Notes: a model not told the origin generated them from the sequence alone. A stretch of 64,000 nucleotides of DNA from RGIG5612 sp963589005 (GCA_963589005.1 CAVAJR010000004.1:52601-116600), one strand, 5' to 3'. Counted from the stretch's first letter, positions 1 to 9,111 are shown. Program-made: numbers and translations.

Positions 1-1028
1 ATACCTGAACCATGTGTTCTAGGAAGAATATCTACCTCTGCCGATAAAGGTCTGATCTGGTCAATAGCACGGCCATCAGGGCGCTTGTGATCCTTCAGGA
101 TCATCTTGCGGACTGTCTTCTTCTGATATGCATAAACAGCTTCATCAATATAAGGAATGTAATCCTCATGCTCTTCTGCAAACTTCTCATTGAGCATATC
201 CTTGATTGCAGAAATGTTAGCATCTCTTATCTGCTTTTCATCAGCAAATACGGCCTTTTCCATTTCATCCTGAGGAACGAGTTCAACAATTGCAGCTGTT
301 ACTTCTTCAGGAATGATATGTCTCTCATATTCATGTTTTTCCTTACCTACTTCAGCAATTATCTGTGCGAAGAACTTGTTGACCTCACAGTTCATTTCAT
401 GAGCCTTGTAGATGGCCTCAATCATCTTATCTTCAGGAACTTCCTTAGCTCCGGCCTCGATCATGATAACCTTCTCAGGTGTAGACGCTACTGTAAGCGT
501 AAGATCAGTTGCCTGTTTCTGAGCCTCTGTCGGATTGTATACCAGCTCTCCGTCTACGAGTCCCATCTGAGTCATGGCAACAGGACCGTCAAACGGGATA
601 TCTGAAATGCATGTGGCAAGTGCAGATCCTAACATTGCTGTAAGTTCCGGAGAACAGTCAGGATCAACGCTCATTACAAGATTATTTAAAACCACATCAT
701 TTCTGTAATCCTTAGGAAACAGCGGACGCATAGGTCTGTCAATAACACGACTTGTTAAGATAGCATTTTCTGACGGGCGTCCTTCTCTTCTGGTAAATCC
801 TCCCGGTATCTTGCCGACAGAATACATTTTTTCTTCAAAATCCACACTCAGAGGGAAGAAATCAATTCCGTCTCTTGGCTTCTCAGATGCAGTTGCAGTG
901 GAAAGTACAACTGTATCTCCATAATGCAGGAGTACAGCTCCGTTAGCCTGTGCAGCAACACGTCCTATATCTGCACGCAATGTTCTTCCTGCCAGCTGCA
1001 TTTCAAATGTTTTAAATTCTTTACTCAT
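1..1028 (-). CDS. pnp: Polyribonucleotide nucleotidyltransferase (PNPase), C-terminus cut by window edge
   Basis: Translation of the minus strand from an ATG at 1028 gives a PNPase N-terminal half that runs off the left edge, so about 342 residues are present of roughly 700 in the family. The first RNase PH domain is recognisable from the stretch GKIPGGFTRREGRPSE and from RVIDRPMRPLFP, both hallmarks of PNPase. The enzyme degrades RNA phosphorolytically 3' to 5' as a trimer, often in the degradosome. A good ribosome binding site (AAGGAGAGA) precedes the ATG. It lies directly downstream of rpsO, the classical rpsO-pnp arrangement, separated by a hairpin. The KH and S1 domains would be outside the window. 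Confidence 0.96.
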   Translation of the reverse strand, partial: MSKEFKTFEMQLAGRTLRADIGRVAAQANGAVLLHYGDTVVLSTATASEKPRDGIDFFPLSVDFEEKMYSVGKIPGGFTRREGRPSENAILTSRVIDRPMRPLFPKDYRNDVVLNNLVMSVDPDCSPELTAMLGSALATCISDIPFDGPVAMTQMGLVDGELVYNPTEAQKQATDLTLTVASTPEKVIMIEAGAKEVPEDKMIEAIYKAHEMNCEVNKFFAQIIAEVGKEKHEYERHIIPEEVTAAIVELVPQDEMEKAVFADEKQIRDANISAIKDMLNEKFAEEHEDYIPYIDEAVYAYQKKTVRKMILKDHKRPDGRAIDQIRPLSAEVDILPRTHGSG

Positions 1029-1072
1029 TATTCTCTCCTTCTTCTACTTCTTGGCGATTGCCACAATATACA

Positions 1073-1107
1073 AACAGACTTTAAGGAAATATTCCCTAAA
1101 GCCTGTT
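1073..1107 (-). terminator. rpsO-pnp intergenic hairpin
   Basis: An imperfect inverted repeat (AACAG, CTTTA and GG arms with two mismatches, loop about 7 nt) sits 10 nt after the rpsO stop and before pnp. On the minus strand it is followed by a short, interrupted T-rich stretch. It could be a partial terminator or, by analogy with the E. coli rpsO-pnp gap, an RNase III processing site. Which one cannot be told from sequence. Confidence 0.5.
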
Positions 1108-1117
1108 AAAAAATCAA

Positions 1118-1384
1118 TTATTTTCTGATTCCTAATTTCTCGATTAACTGACGATAGCCCTCGATATCTCTCTTCTTCATGTAGTCAAGAAGACCTCTTC
1201 TTCTACCTACCATCTTAAGAAGACCTCTTCTTGAATGGTGATCCTTAGGATGAGTCTTAAGATGCTCTGTAAGCTCCTTGATTCTGTATGACAGGATAGC
1301 AACCTGTACCTCAACGCAGCCTGTGTCTGCCTCATTCTTGCCATATTCCTTGGCAAGCTGAGCCTTGATTTCTGATGTGATCAT
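1118..1384 (-). CDS. rpsO: 30S ribosomal protein S15
   Basis: This 88-residue protein matches S15 in length and content, including the helical core with LKTHPKDHHSRRGLL and a C-terminal YRQLIEKLGIRK tail. S15 binds the 16S rRNA central domain early in 30S assembly. The start is set at the ATG at 1384 because a strong AGGAGG lies 9 nt upstream; an upstream in-frame extension to 1480 crosses the promoter and is not credible. It has its own promoter and an approximately 80-nt leader that may hold an S15 autoregulatory fold, which is known for this gene in Firmicutes. pnp follows. Confidence 0.98.
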   Translation of the reverse strand: MITSEIKAQLAKEYGKNEADTGCVEVQVAILSYRIKELTEHLKTHPKDHHSRRGLLKMVGRRRGLLDYMKKRDIEGYRQLIEKLGIRK

Positions 1385-1470
1385 AATAAATATCCTCCTG
1401 TAATATAATCGCCTGCAACCGAAAAGAGGTCGGAGTGTCCTGCCTTTAAGTTGCGGCTCACAACCGTTGG

Positions 1471-1499
1471 ATTTTATCAAAAAAAAATCACAAAGTCAA
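1471..1499 (-). promoter_or_regulatory. rpsO promoter
   Basis: On the minus strand TTGACT (1494-1499) and TAAAAT (1471-1476) are separated by exactly 17 nt, a near-consensus sigma-A promoter. Transcription would start near 1464, leaving an approximately 80-nt leader before rpsO. Confidence 0.8.
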
Positions 1500-1529
1500 G
1501 CAGGGAGATTACCTACGTAATCTCCCTGC
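1500..1529 (-). terminator. Perfect 13-bp hairpin downstream of the CocE-like gene
   Basis: GCAGGGAGATTAC (1500-1512) and its exact complement (1517-1529) flank a CTAC loop, 28 nt after the stop of the hydrolase gene. The T run comes about 11 nt later and is shared with the rpsO promoter spacer, so termination is likely but not of textbook form. It separates the hydrolase gene from the rpsO promoter. Confidence 0.6.
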
Positions 1530-1557
1530 CATTGTTATTTATGCTGTCAGCAAATAA

Positions 1558-3360
1558 TTATCTGTATACATGTCCATCTGTTTCGAATTTAGGTGGAATG
1601 TATGGAACCTGCAGCCATGATTCATACTGACCGCCGGTATGGATAATATGCTTGCCCTTGTTGTCAACGTCCCAGCTAAGTGGCTCAAACCATCCCTCAC
1701 GGATGTAATTGCCTGCGATCTGGATACGAAGCTTCTGTCCTTTGTGCCAGAAACGTGATGAAGGAACGATAGCAATATCAACTGGTACAATTTCACCCTC
1801 AGCAAGCTTCTGCTCACTTGTGTTCTTCTGTACTGGCCAGTATTCCTGTCCTTTAAGTTTGTATTTCTTCATCTCTTCCGGCCAAAGCTCACGACGAGAA
1901 ACTCTCATCTTGCCCCATGCACCAGGATGTGGCTCATTAAGAGTTGTCCATGGAAGCCAATTGCCCTCGCTGTCTGCCTTCTGGATATTAACCATCATAT
2001 CCATATCATCATATCCTTCGCATGATACCCACAGACGCAGCCACATGTAACCTGTAAGTTCTGTATCCTCTTTGAATTCCATATCGAACTCTACTCTGTC
2101 GATGTAACCATCTTCAGCTGTCTCACCGTTGTATGAAACTGATGATTCAACTGCAACAGGTGTATCCTGCATAGACATTGTAGAAGCATCAAGATAATAT
2201 TTTCTGAACTCTGTTCTCTTAAGAGGCCATTCATTTTCAGGACGTCTTGCCTGATAATCATGATCCATAACGTCCATAACGTCGATACGAACCTTAGGTG
2301 TCATTTCCCAGCCATTGTGGATATCCTTAAGGTAACGATCATAGAAGAGATTAAGGTCAGCAATGTTCTGTGGATCATATGTATCCGGCCACTCGAAATC
2401 TCTGTGTGCTCTGAACCATTTAAGCTTTGATTTGCATCTGATATAAGCTCTTGATGAGCCTGGAAGATGGAAGTGTGACCATCCTGCTGTCTGGTATACA
2501 GGGATCTTAACCTTAGAGAAATCAGCGCACTTATCATTCCAGTATCCGTTACGGAATGGATATTTACGTGCCATAGCAACCTGATCATCTACGCCGCCCA
2601 GACCAGTAACCTGAGCTGCAATAAATTCATTGAATGAAAGAGCAGGTATACCACCTTCGTACAGAGAATCTGCATAAAGGTCAGTTGTGCTCTCCCATGG
2701 TGCGATACATGCAAGGTGTGGAGGGCATTCAGCAGCAATACCCCACTGATGCATAGCAACACCAGAGTTGCCTGTCATACCGATCTTGCCGTTGCACCAA
2801 TCCTGTGTTGCAAGCCATTCAACAAAATCATATCCGTCTTCTCTGTCCTGATGTGTGAACATATGAACATTTCCTTCTGAATGTCCTGCACCACGAACGT
2901 CAACGTTTGCTACAGCATATCCTTTGTAGCACCAGTAAGCAGGGTCAGATGACTCGAACTTAGCCAGTTTAGATACTGTGTGAGGCGGAACACCCATGAT
3001 CTGCCACTCACTCATACCATCGCCAGGACGTTTGCCGAACCAGCTCCATGATACGATACATGGGATCTTTTCTGTGCGGTTAGCAGGAAGAAAGATATCT
3101 GTATAGATCTTGCATCCATCTCTCATTACAACTTCAACGTCCTGCATACATGTGATGCCAGGAGCTGCTTCATAAGTTCTCTGATTGAAAGCCGGGCAGA
3201 ATCCCTGTCCCATTCTTGCCATAGGATCGTCTGACTTAGATAAGTCTACGTCATCCTGATTAGCAACAGGCTTACGGGCTCTTCTGTAAATGGCTTCAAT
3301 CTTCTCGCCCTGGAATTCCTCCTCCAGAGTAAAATAAAGTTCTTTATCGAGACCTTCCAT
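1558..3360 (-). CDS. CocE/NonD-family (S15-type) alpha/beta hydrolase
   Basis: The 600-residue protein has the architecture of CocE / X-Pro dipeptidyl-peptidase-like hydrolases. There is an alpha/beta hydrolase core with DVRGAGHSEG (about 154-163) and a nucleophile elbow GMTGNSG with Ser199. A C-terminal jelly-roll domain follows, where RLWVSCEGYDDMDMMVNIQK is typical. Such enzymes cleave acyl esters or X-Pro peptides; the true substrate cannot be inferred. No signal peptide is seen, so it is probably cytoplasmic. The ATG is preceded by GGAGG at good spacing and by a clear promoter, so it is a monocistronic unit between CarD and rpsO. The usual G-x-S-Y-x-G elbow is altered to GNSGVA, a mild departure. 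Confidence 0.85.
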   Translation of the reverse strand: MEGLDKELYFTLEEEFQGEKIEAIYRRARKPVANQDDVDLSKSDDPMARMGQGFCPAFNQRTYEAAPGITCMQDVEVVMRDGCKIYTDIFLPANRTEKIPCIVSWSWFGKRPGDGMSEWQIMGVPPHTVSKLAKFESSDPAYWCYKGYAVANVDVRGAGHSEGNVHMFTHQDREDGYDFVEWLATQDWCNGKIGMTGNSGVAMHQWGIAAECPPHLACIAPWESTTDLYADSLYEGGIPALSFNEFIAAQVTGLGGVDDQVAMARKYPFRNGYWNDKCADFSKVKIPVYQTAGWSHFHLPGSSRAYIRCKSKLKWFRAHRDFEWPDTYDPQNIADLNLFYDRYLKDIHNGWEMTPKVRIDVMDVMDHDYQARRPENEWPLKRTEFRKYYLDASTMSMQDTPVAVESSVSYNGETAEDGYIDRVEFDMEFKEDTELTGYMWLRLWVSCEGYDDMDMMVNIQKADSEGNWLPWTTLNEPHPGAWGKMRVSRRELWPEEMKKYKLKGQEYWPVQKNTSEQKLAEGEIVPVDIAIVPSSRFWHKGQKLRIQIAGNYIREGWFEPLSWDVDNKGKHIIHTGGQYESWLQVPYIPPKFETDGHVYR

Positions 3361-3403
3361 TTTATATCCTCCATTAAAAAATATTTTTTAAGCAAACACA
3401 GAT

Positions 3404-3432
3404 ATTGTATATGAAAAAAAACATATTGTCTA
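3404..3432 (-). promoter_or_regulatory. Promoter of the CocE-like hydrolase gene
   Basis: Minus-strand TAGACA (3427-3432) and TACAAT (3404-3409) are 17 nt apart, with a T-rich spacer, about 40 nt upstream of the hydrolase ATG. Confidence 0.65.
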
Positions 3433-3495
3433 TCATGAACTGAAACTTGTACAAAAGTAAGACAATTGACAATATTTTTATACCATTTTGCACAA

Positions 3496-3541
3496 TAACA
3501 GCTGCGTCTTAGCGTATTTTCTACGTATGACACAGCTGTTA
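3496..3541 (-). terminator. Hairpin downstream of carD-like gene
   Basis: TAACAGCTG (3496-3504) and CAGCTGTTA (3533-3541) form a perfect 9-bp outer stem with partly paired inner arms (GCGTA/TACGT). It lies 72 nt past the CarD-like stop and is followed by a weak T-rich stretch. It is probably a transcription end point, though not a strong canonical terminator. Confidence 0.5.
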
Positions 3542-3613
3542 TATCAGCATTTTACCGCACTGCAGTCAAAGCGTGCGTTTTATTTTATCCGTATAGATCC
3601 TTTTATATGCAAT

Positions 3614-4111
3614 TTATTCGATACATCCGAACAAATAATCACGGACAGTACTTTTTTCAATATTTAAAGCTATTGCTAATTCTCCGTACAGCTTTTCTTC
3701 TGCCATCTGAAAATATTTTTCATCACTGGCTGTAACCTTCTTGCCCTCTGAGAGTCTCTGCTGCTTTCTGACATGAATAGTCTTGATTATGCTGACAAAC
3801 TTCTCAGGATCACCCGATTTTATAACTTCCTTGTAGCAGTCTTCTCTCTTCTTCTCATCGGTAATAACAAGGCACCCGATCCTAGGAACATTATTAACCA
3901 ATTCCTGTGCCTCATCACGTGAAACTATCGGACGCATAACAACCCTGTCATTATCACAAGGAGTAAATATCATGCTCTTCTCCGAATAGTACGGAGACAA
4001 GGTGTAGTAGTCCTGCCCATCAGGTATTCCGCTGAGGGGAGGTTTGCCTATTTCAACTACTCTGCAGACACCAGAATTACCATAAATTACTAAATCACCG
4101 ACTTTAAACAC
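3614..4111 (-). CDS. CarD/CdnL-family transcriptional regulator
   Basis: This is a 165-residue protein. Its N-terminal FKVGDLVIYGNSGVCRVVEI is the Tudor-like RNA-polymerase-interacting domain of the CarD/CdnL/TRCF family, followed by an all-helical C-terminal half with basic residues (VRKQQRLSEGKK) expected to contact promoter DNA. Members bind the RNAP beta subunit and stabilise open complexes. The start is a GTG at 4111 with AAAGGAG five nt upstream. An extended -10 promoter lies just upstream and a hairpin downstream, so it is a single-gene unit. Its regulon cannot be inferred here. Confidence 0.88.
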   Translation of the reverse strand: MFKVGDLVIYGNSGVCRVVEIGKPPLSGIPDGQDYYTLSPYYSEKSMIFTPCDNDRVVMRPIVSRDEAQELVNNVPRIGCLVITDEKKREDCYKEVIKSGDPEKFVSIIKTIHVRKQQRLSEGKKVTASDEKYFQMAEEKLYGELAIALNIEKSTVRDYLFGCIE

Positions 4112-4148
4112 GTTTACTCCTTTCTGTAATAATTCGCTATCCTGTTAC

Positions 4149-4177
4149 ATTCTAGCATATCTTTTTCTGGAAAGTAA
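4149..4177 (-). promoter_or_regulatory. Promoter of the CarD-like gene
   Basis: Minus-strand TTACTT (4172-4177) and TAGAAT (4149-4154) have a 17-nt spacer, and the -10 carries an upstream TG (extended -10, TGCTAGAAT). Confidence 0.65.
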
Positions 4178-4237
4178 GAAGATTTTGCCATAAACTCGGG
4201 CATTTTCACTGTTTCTGTTATCATTTTGCAGTTAATA

Positions 4238-5683
4238 TCATCTGTTTTTGAACATCATTGTAAATACAATATGATCTTCTTCATCATATGCGCACTCTAT
4301 AGTTCCGTCATAGAGCTGCATTATCGCTCTGGCAGCCGCAAGGCCAATGCCATTTCCCACCTGCTGACTGTACCTGGTTGCATCAGGTCTGTAGAATCTG
4401 TCAAACAGTCTCTCCGGATCACATTCCGGAATATAATCAGAATAATTGCCCATTTCAAGAAATGTTGATTTTTCTTTCGAATATGCTCGTATATTAATCT
4501 CTGAATTCTCCCTGGAATACTTTACTATATTGTCCAGCAGGATCGATATAAGCTGTGCATATTGTGTTTTGCAGCCTCTTACAATAAGATTGCTTTCGGC
4601 ACTGAAAACAGGTTTCAGTCCCTTCTTTTCAAAGGACTCGTCAAACATATTCAGCGAATCATTAATAAGCCGATCCAGGTCTACATCTTCTTCCTTTTCC
4701 TTGCCCAGATAATCATCTGCCTTGGCCAGCAGGAGCATATTAGTCATGAGGATTGACAATCTCATTGACTGATTTTTAATATTGTCGGTCCATTTATTTG
4801 CCCCTTCATGAAGTTCAAGGGCTTCTGTATTAGCCTGGATTATTGCCAGAGGAGTTTTTATTTCATGTCCCGCATCCGTGATAAAGCATTTCTGTCTTTC
4901 AATATTTTCCGCAATAGGCTTGATCATCTTATTGGACAATATGCTTACAAGAACAAACAGAACTCCAAAGCACGCCAGTACAATAAGGACAGACAGCATC
5001 AGCACCCTGGCCTGATTATTAAGATCTATCGTTCTGTCCAGGAATATATATACATAATTGCCTCTTGAATCCTCAGATGTCAGATATCGGTAATTTCCCT
5101 TCCATCCGTAAGCCTTGTCAGCCTTATATTCTTCAAGTGCCATTTTATTGGCCTGCTCTTCTGTAATTCCGGAGATTTTTGATATATCTGTATGCACTAC
5201 ATTCTCGTTTTCATCAATAGAAACTGTAAAATATACCGCTCCCAAGACAGTATTATCATTTACCTCAGGAACCATAAAAGCAAGAATAGGGACATCCTCC
5301 TGCGGGACCTCAAATCTTCTTGCAGAACCTGACTGCGGGCTGTCGCCGTCAGAATCATCAGCCGAGCCGCCTTCAGATTCTCCCTTGGAATCTCCCTCAG
5401 ATTCGCCATTTGATTCATCCGCACCGTCAATATTCTCTGCAGCATTCTCCTGAGAACCGGTTTCCTGAGGTTCTGCAGTGTCTGCTGCGGCAGTTTCGCT
5501 TGAACCTTCATATGTTACGGGATTAAGGTCATATAGTCTTGCAAGCTCATATAAGAGCTTCTCTGACTGAGCATTCAGCGATGTATGATTTACGATATTA
5601 AGCGTACCAAATACACCTACAAGAACTATTGCAACCGCGATCATGGCAGTAAATATAAATTTTTTCTTCAGAAGTTTTATCAT
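4238..5683 (-). CDS. Membrane sensor histidine kinase with acidic extracytoplasmic linker
   Basis: A 481-residue kinase. TM1 (about 9-31) is followed by an extracytoplasmic loop of nearly 200 residues, TM2 (about 229-250), a HisKA domain with DAGHEIKTPLA (His273), the N box LDNIVKYS and the G2 box GNGIGLAAARA. The D-x-G of the G1 box is not obvious, so ATP binding may be atypical. The outer loop contains a low-complexity Glu/Ser/Gly/Asp stretch (about 83-116), a composition also seen in the secreted proteins at the far end of the window. It is translated five nt after the response regulator and clearly forms a two-component pair with it. The stimulus is unknown. Confidence 0.92.
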   Translation of the reverse strand: MIKLLKKKFIFTAMIAVAIVLVGVFGTLNIVNHTSLNAQSEKLLYELARLYDLNPVTYEGSSETAAADTAEPQETGSQENAAENIDGADESNGESEGDSKGESEGGSADDSDGDSPQSGSARRFEVPQEDVPILAFMVPEVNDNTVLGAVYFTVSIDENENVVHTDISKISGITEEQANKMALEEYKADKAYGWKGNYRYLTSEDSRGNYVYIFLDRTIDLNNQARVLMLSVLIVLACFGVLFVLVSILSNKMIKPIAENIERQKCFITDAGHEIKTPLAIIQANTEALELHEGANKWTDNIKNQSMRLSILMTNMLLLAKADDYLGKEKEEDVDLDRLINDSLNMFDESFEKKGLKPVFSAESNLIVRGCKTQYAQLISILLDNIVKYSRENSEINIRAYSKEKSTFLEMGNYSDYIPECDPERLFDRFYRPDATRYSQQVGNGIGLAAARAIMQLYDGTIECAYDEEDHIVFTMMFKNR

Positions 5684-5688
5684 AATAA

Positions 5689-6363
5689 TCAGCTCTTTGG
5701 CTGCAGCTTATATCCGATATTTCTTTTAGCTGCAATCTCTATATCCGCATCCATCGCTGTAAGTTTCTTCCTGAGATAAGAGATATAAACCCATACTATA
5801 CCGATTTCCGTGTCGCTTTCATATCCCCACACCTTAGTCATAAGATCATCTGTTGACAGGTACTGACCCTTGTTGAGCATCAAAAGCTCCATTATCTGAT
5901 ATTCTATCTTAGGCAATGCATACTTCTTGCCGGGAGTTCCCAATTCATAGGTCGCTGTATTAAGGCTGACGTTGCCCAGCGTCAATATATCCGGCGTGAA
6001 TTCTTCACGTCTTCTTAACATAGCTCTTACCCTTGCAAGAAGCTCTCCCATGGCAAATGGCTTGGCCAGATAATCATCTGCTCCTGCATCAAGCCCTGCT
6101 ATCTTATCCTCTATCTCGCTTTTAGCAGTTAAAAGCATTACCGGTGTGTTTATGCCCATCGCTCTTATTTTTTTCAGCAGATCTACGCCATTTATCTTAG
6201 GCATCATTACATCAAGTATTATGCCGTCATAGCGTTCAGCCTTAATATAAGCCAGTGCTTCTTCTCCGTCATATACCGCATCTACGCTGTATTTATGGAA
6301 TGTAAGGATGTCAACGACCGCCTCGGACATCGGTCTTTCATCCTCTGCATACAACAACTTCAT
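5689..6363 (-). CDS. OmpR/PhoB-family response regulator
   Basis: A 224-residue two-domain regulator. The receiver has the acidic pocket YAEDE, phosphoacceptor Asp51 in ILDVMMP, the LTAK switch region and Lys101 in LAKPF. The C-terminal winged-helix DNA-binding domain ends in EIGIVWVYISYLRKKL. The start ATG has AGAGAGG upstream. It is the first gene of the pair with the sensor kinase immediately downstream. A bidirectional hairpin separates it from the SGNH gene upstream, so the pair has its own transcription start in 6364-6404. Confidence 0.95.
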   Translation of the reverse strand: MKLLYAEDERPMSEAVVDILTFHKYSVDAVYDGEEALAYIKAERYDGIILDVMMPKINGVDLLKKIRAMGINTPVMLLTAKSEIEDKIAGLDAGADDYLAKPFAMGELLARVRAMLRRREEFTPDILTLGNVSLNTATYELGTPGKKYALPKIEYQIMELLMLNKGQYLSTDDLMTKVWGYESDTEIGIVWVYISYLRKKLTAMDADIEIAAKRNIGYKLQPKS

Positions 6364-6404
6364 ATTACAATCCTCTCTTTTGTCTCTAAAGTCGTCTTCA
6401 AAAC

Positions 6405-6439
6405 AACACGCATAACAGTAATATCCGGTTATGCGTGTT
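6405..6439 (-). terminator. 12-bp stem terminator after the SGNH hydrolase gene
   Basis: AACACGCATAAC (6405-6416) and its perfect complement (6428-6439) form a hairpin 15 nt past the SGNH stop. T-rich sequence follows on both strands, so it can work in either direction. Confidence 0.75.
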
Positions 6440-6454
6440 TTCTTATCTTTTTAG

Positions 6455-7297
6455 TTAAAACATATCAACATAATGTTGGTGAATTATATCTGCAATATAA
6501 TCTGCCATCAGTTCATACCCGAGCGCCGTAAGATGCACTCCGTCAGATGCAAATAATTCGTCCTGCGAATAATCGGTTATCTGTGTAAAATATGCATTGA
6601 TATCGATCAGCAGATCTGACTCTGCCTGCGCAGCATTTGCAATATAATTATTAGCCTGAGACAGTTTATCTTCATATGCCGAGCCCGATCTTATCGGATA
6701 ATTTAATATAAATACCTGAGAGCCCTGACGTTCTATTGCTTCAATATTTGCCTCAAGAGTACCTTCATACTCCGCTCCTTCGATAAAATTATTGGCGCAA
6801 TACTGGATCAAAACTATATCCGCCGTTCCTGATAATCTCGAACATGAGGTATCCTGAAGAACACTTCCGGACTGACCATAGTTCTTAACATTAACAGTAT
6901 TGAATGTATATTGATATGAATCAGCATCAAACAGTTCATACAGTTTTGTCTCAAGTTCCTCAGGATATGTAACCTCTGCTATTGATGATATTCCTGTCTC
7001 ATCAACCGTATATCCTTCAGTAAGTGAATCGCCAAAGCATTCTATCAATACAGTTTCCTTATCAGCAAATACATTGCCTGTCGCCGACTTATTTTTATCC
7101 ACTGCAACTCCTGTTTTGATCAGCACACACATAAGTGCAAGCACAAATACAACTACGCCGCACATTCCCAATGTGCGCTTCAGTTCCAGCTGATTTTTGG
7201 TCTTTTCATCAAGACTTTGCAAAGCTTCTCTGTACTCGTCAAAATGGCCTTTTCTTTTATTATCATTTGATTTCAGGTTATTGAAAAATTTTGCCAA
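6455..7297 (-). CDS. Membrane-anchored SGNH/GDSL hydrolase
   Basis: The 280-residue protein has a basic cytoplasmic N-terminus, one membrane segment (about 43-65) and an external SGNH domain. Block I is ECFGDSLTEG with nucleophile Ser91, block II contains YGQSG, block III is YCANNF in place of the usual GxND, and block V is SDGVHLTALGY with Asp252 and His255. Such enzymes are O-deacetylases or esterases acting on wall polysaccharide or lipid; the substrate is not deducible. It starts three nt after the thioesterase stop, making a glyQS-thioesterase-SGNH unit that ends at a strong hairpin. Confidence 0.85.
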   Translation of the reverse strand: MAKFFNNLKSNDNKRKGHFDEYREALQSLDEKTKNQLELKRTLGMCGVVVFVLALMCVLIKTGVAVDKNKSATGNVFADKETVLIECFGDSLTEGYTVDETGISSIAEVTYPEELETKLYELFDADSYQYTFNTVNVKNYGQSGSVLQDTSCSRLSGTADIVLIQYCANNFIEGAEYEGTLEANIEAIERQGSQVFILNYPIRSGSAYEDKLSQANNYIANAAQAESDLLIDINAYFTQITDYSQDELFASDGVHLTALGYELMADYIADIIHQHYVDMF

Positions 7298-7300
7298 TAA

Positions 7301-7708
7301 TTAGATCCTTTCTTCCACGTTATAATAAACAGCCTCTATCCTAACGCACTCAATCATATGCTCATCAAATATTTTTGTTTCAACAACACTTGTCGTCTTG
7401 CCGTGCTTTATAACCTCAGCTCGTCCATATATAGTTCCTGTATTTCGAAGAGGCCTCATATATGTTGCATTTGAGCTTAATGTGACAGGCAGGCCGCCCA
7501 GTGTCCTGAAGGCAGCCCCGCCTAATACATCTCCCAGACAGAAGGATACTCCTCCGTGCACCATCCCGAAGGGATTGGTATGTATGTCAGTTATAACTAT
7601 ATTGCCCTCGGCAAATCCCTCGCCTACAGCTGTAATGTCTATACCCGTATGTCTGGTATATCCCACATTTACAGCTTCCCTTATTTCTTCAAGGGTTCTT
7701 CCAACCAT
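7301..7708 (-). CDS. PaaI-family hotdog thioesterase
   Basis: A 135-residue single hotdog-fold protein. The segment NPFGMVHGGVSFCLGDV is the conserved helix region of PaaI/YdiI-like acyl-CoA thioesterases (H-G-G motif), followed by the strands SSNATYMRPL and GRAEVIKHGKT that form the substrate tunnel. It would hydrolyse acyl-CoA thioesters in the cytoplasm, with unknown acyl specificity. It starts 14 nt after the glyQS stop and abuts the SGNH gene, so it is translated from the glyQS transcript. Confidence 0.85.
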   Translation of the reverse strand: MVGRTLEEIREAVNVGYTRHTGIDITAVGEGFAEGNIVITDIHTNPFGMVHGGVSFCLGDVLGGAAFRTLGGLPVTLSSNATYMRPLRNTGTIYGRAEVIKHGKTTSVVETKIFDEHMIECVRIEAVYYNVEERI

Positions 7709-7722
7709 ATTACTTGCTGCTC

Positions 7723-9111
7723 CTAAAATTCGAATTTATATCTGAAATAATCTTCCAGCTCATCAATGTTGACTCTTACCTGCTGCATTGTATCTCTTTC
7801 TCTGATTGTTACGCAGTGGTCAGTTTCCGAATCAAAATCATATGTGATACAGAATGGTGTACCGATCTCATCCTCTCTTCTGTATCTCTTGCCGATGGTT
7901 CCTCTGTCGTCAAAATCACAATTGTAATACTTGGACAGCTTAGAATAAACCTCCATTGCCGGCTGATTAAGCTTCTTAGACAGCGGAAGAACAGCAATCT
8001 TAACAGGTGCAAGAGCCGGATGGAAACGCATAACAGTTCTTACATCACCGCCCTCAAGTTCTTCCTCATCATAAGCACTGCACAAAAATGCAAGGACAAC
8101 ACGGTCAGCTCCCAGTGACGGTTCAATAACATACGGAACGTATTTTTTATTCTTCTCATCGTCGAAATAATCCATAGGTTCTGATGAATATGTCTGATGC
8201 TGTGTCAGGTCATAATCTGTTCTGTCAGCTATTCCCCACAGCTCGCCCCAGCCAAACGGGAATGTAAATTCAATATCCGTTGTAGCCTTAGAATAGAATG
8301 ATAATTCTTCTTTATCATGATCCCTTAATCTGATCTCGTCATCCTTTATATTAAGGCTCTTAAGCCAATTTATGCAATAGCTTCTCCAATATTCAAACCA
8401 TTCAAGGTCTGTATCCGGCTCGCAGAAGAATTCCAATTCCATCTGTTCAAATTCTCTGGTTCTGAATGTAAAATTGCCCGGTGTGATCTCATTACGGAAG
8501 GACTTGCCGATCTGTGCTATGCCAAATGGGATCTTCTTGCGTGATGTTCTCTGAACATTTTTAAAGTTTACGAAAATACCCTGTGCTGTCTCCGGACGCA
8601 GGTATACAACATCCTTAGCATCCTCTGTAACACCCTGGAAGGTCTTAAACATAAGATTGAAATGTCTGATAGGTGTAAAATCACTCTTGCCGCATGATGG
8701 GCACGGAATCATATGTTCTGCAATGAAGCCTTCCATCTCTTCATCGCTCCAGCCATCAACTGAACCTTTAAGTTCTATACCTTTTTCAGCTGCATAATCT
8801 TCAATTACTTTATCTGCACGAAATCTTTCATTACACTCTCTGCAGTCCATCAGCGGATCCGAGAAGCTGCCGATATGTCCCGATGCTTCCCATGTCTTAG
8901 GATTCATAAGGATAGCGCAATCAATGCCAACATTATAAGGGCTCTCCTGAACAAACTTCTTCCACCATGCTCTCTTGACATTATTCTTCAATTCTACTCC
9001 GAGATTGCCATAATCCCAAGTGTTGGCTAAACCACCATAGATTTCAGATCCCGGGTATACAAAACCGCGGTTTTTGCACAGTGCAACGATTTTTTCCATT
9101 GTCTTTTCCAT
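7723..9111 (-). CDS. glyQS: Glycine--tRNA ligase, dimeric class II type
   Basis: A 462-residue single-chain GlyRS of the alpha2 type (eukaryotic/Gram-positive kind, not the alpha2beta2 GlyQ/GlyS). It begins with the motif 1 region GFVYPGSEIYGGLANTWDYG, carries class II motif 2 FRNEITPGNFTFRTREFEQME, and ends with an anticodon-binding domain starting near APVKIAVLPL. A Cys pair set (CRECNERF ... CPSCGKSDF) suggests an inserted zinc-binding element. It charges tRNA-Gly. AAAGGAAG precedes the ATG at 9111. No T-box motif is visible upstream, which is notable for a Firmicute synthetase. Confidence 0.96.
   Translation of the reverse strand: MEKTMEKIVALCKNRGFVYPGSEIYGGLANTWDYGNLGVELKNNVKRAWWKKFVQESPYNVGIDCAILMNPKTWEASGHIGSFSDPLMDCRECNERFRADKVIEDYAAEKGIELKGSVDGWSDEEMEGFIAEHMIPCPSCGKSDFTPIRHFNLMFKTFQGVTEDAKDVVYLRPETAQGIFVNFKNVQRTSRKKIPFGIAQIGKSFRNEITPGNFTFRTREFEQMELEFFCEPDTDLEWFEYWRSYCINWLKSLNIKDDEIRLRDHDKEELSFYSKATTDIEFTFPFGWGELWGIADRTDYDLTQHQTYSSEPMDYFDDEKNKKYVPYVIEPSLGADRVVLAFLCSAYDEEELEGGDVRTVMRFHPALAPVKIAVLPLSKKLNQPAMEVYSKLSKYYNCDFDDRGTIGKRYRREDEIGTPFCITYDFDSETDHCVTIRERDTMQQVRVNIDELEDYFRYKFEF

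Noticed and set aside
1385..1480. Longer rpsO reading frame starting at 1480
   Set aside because: The extension lies over the promoter and leader; a strong ribosome binding site precedes the ATG at 1384.
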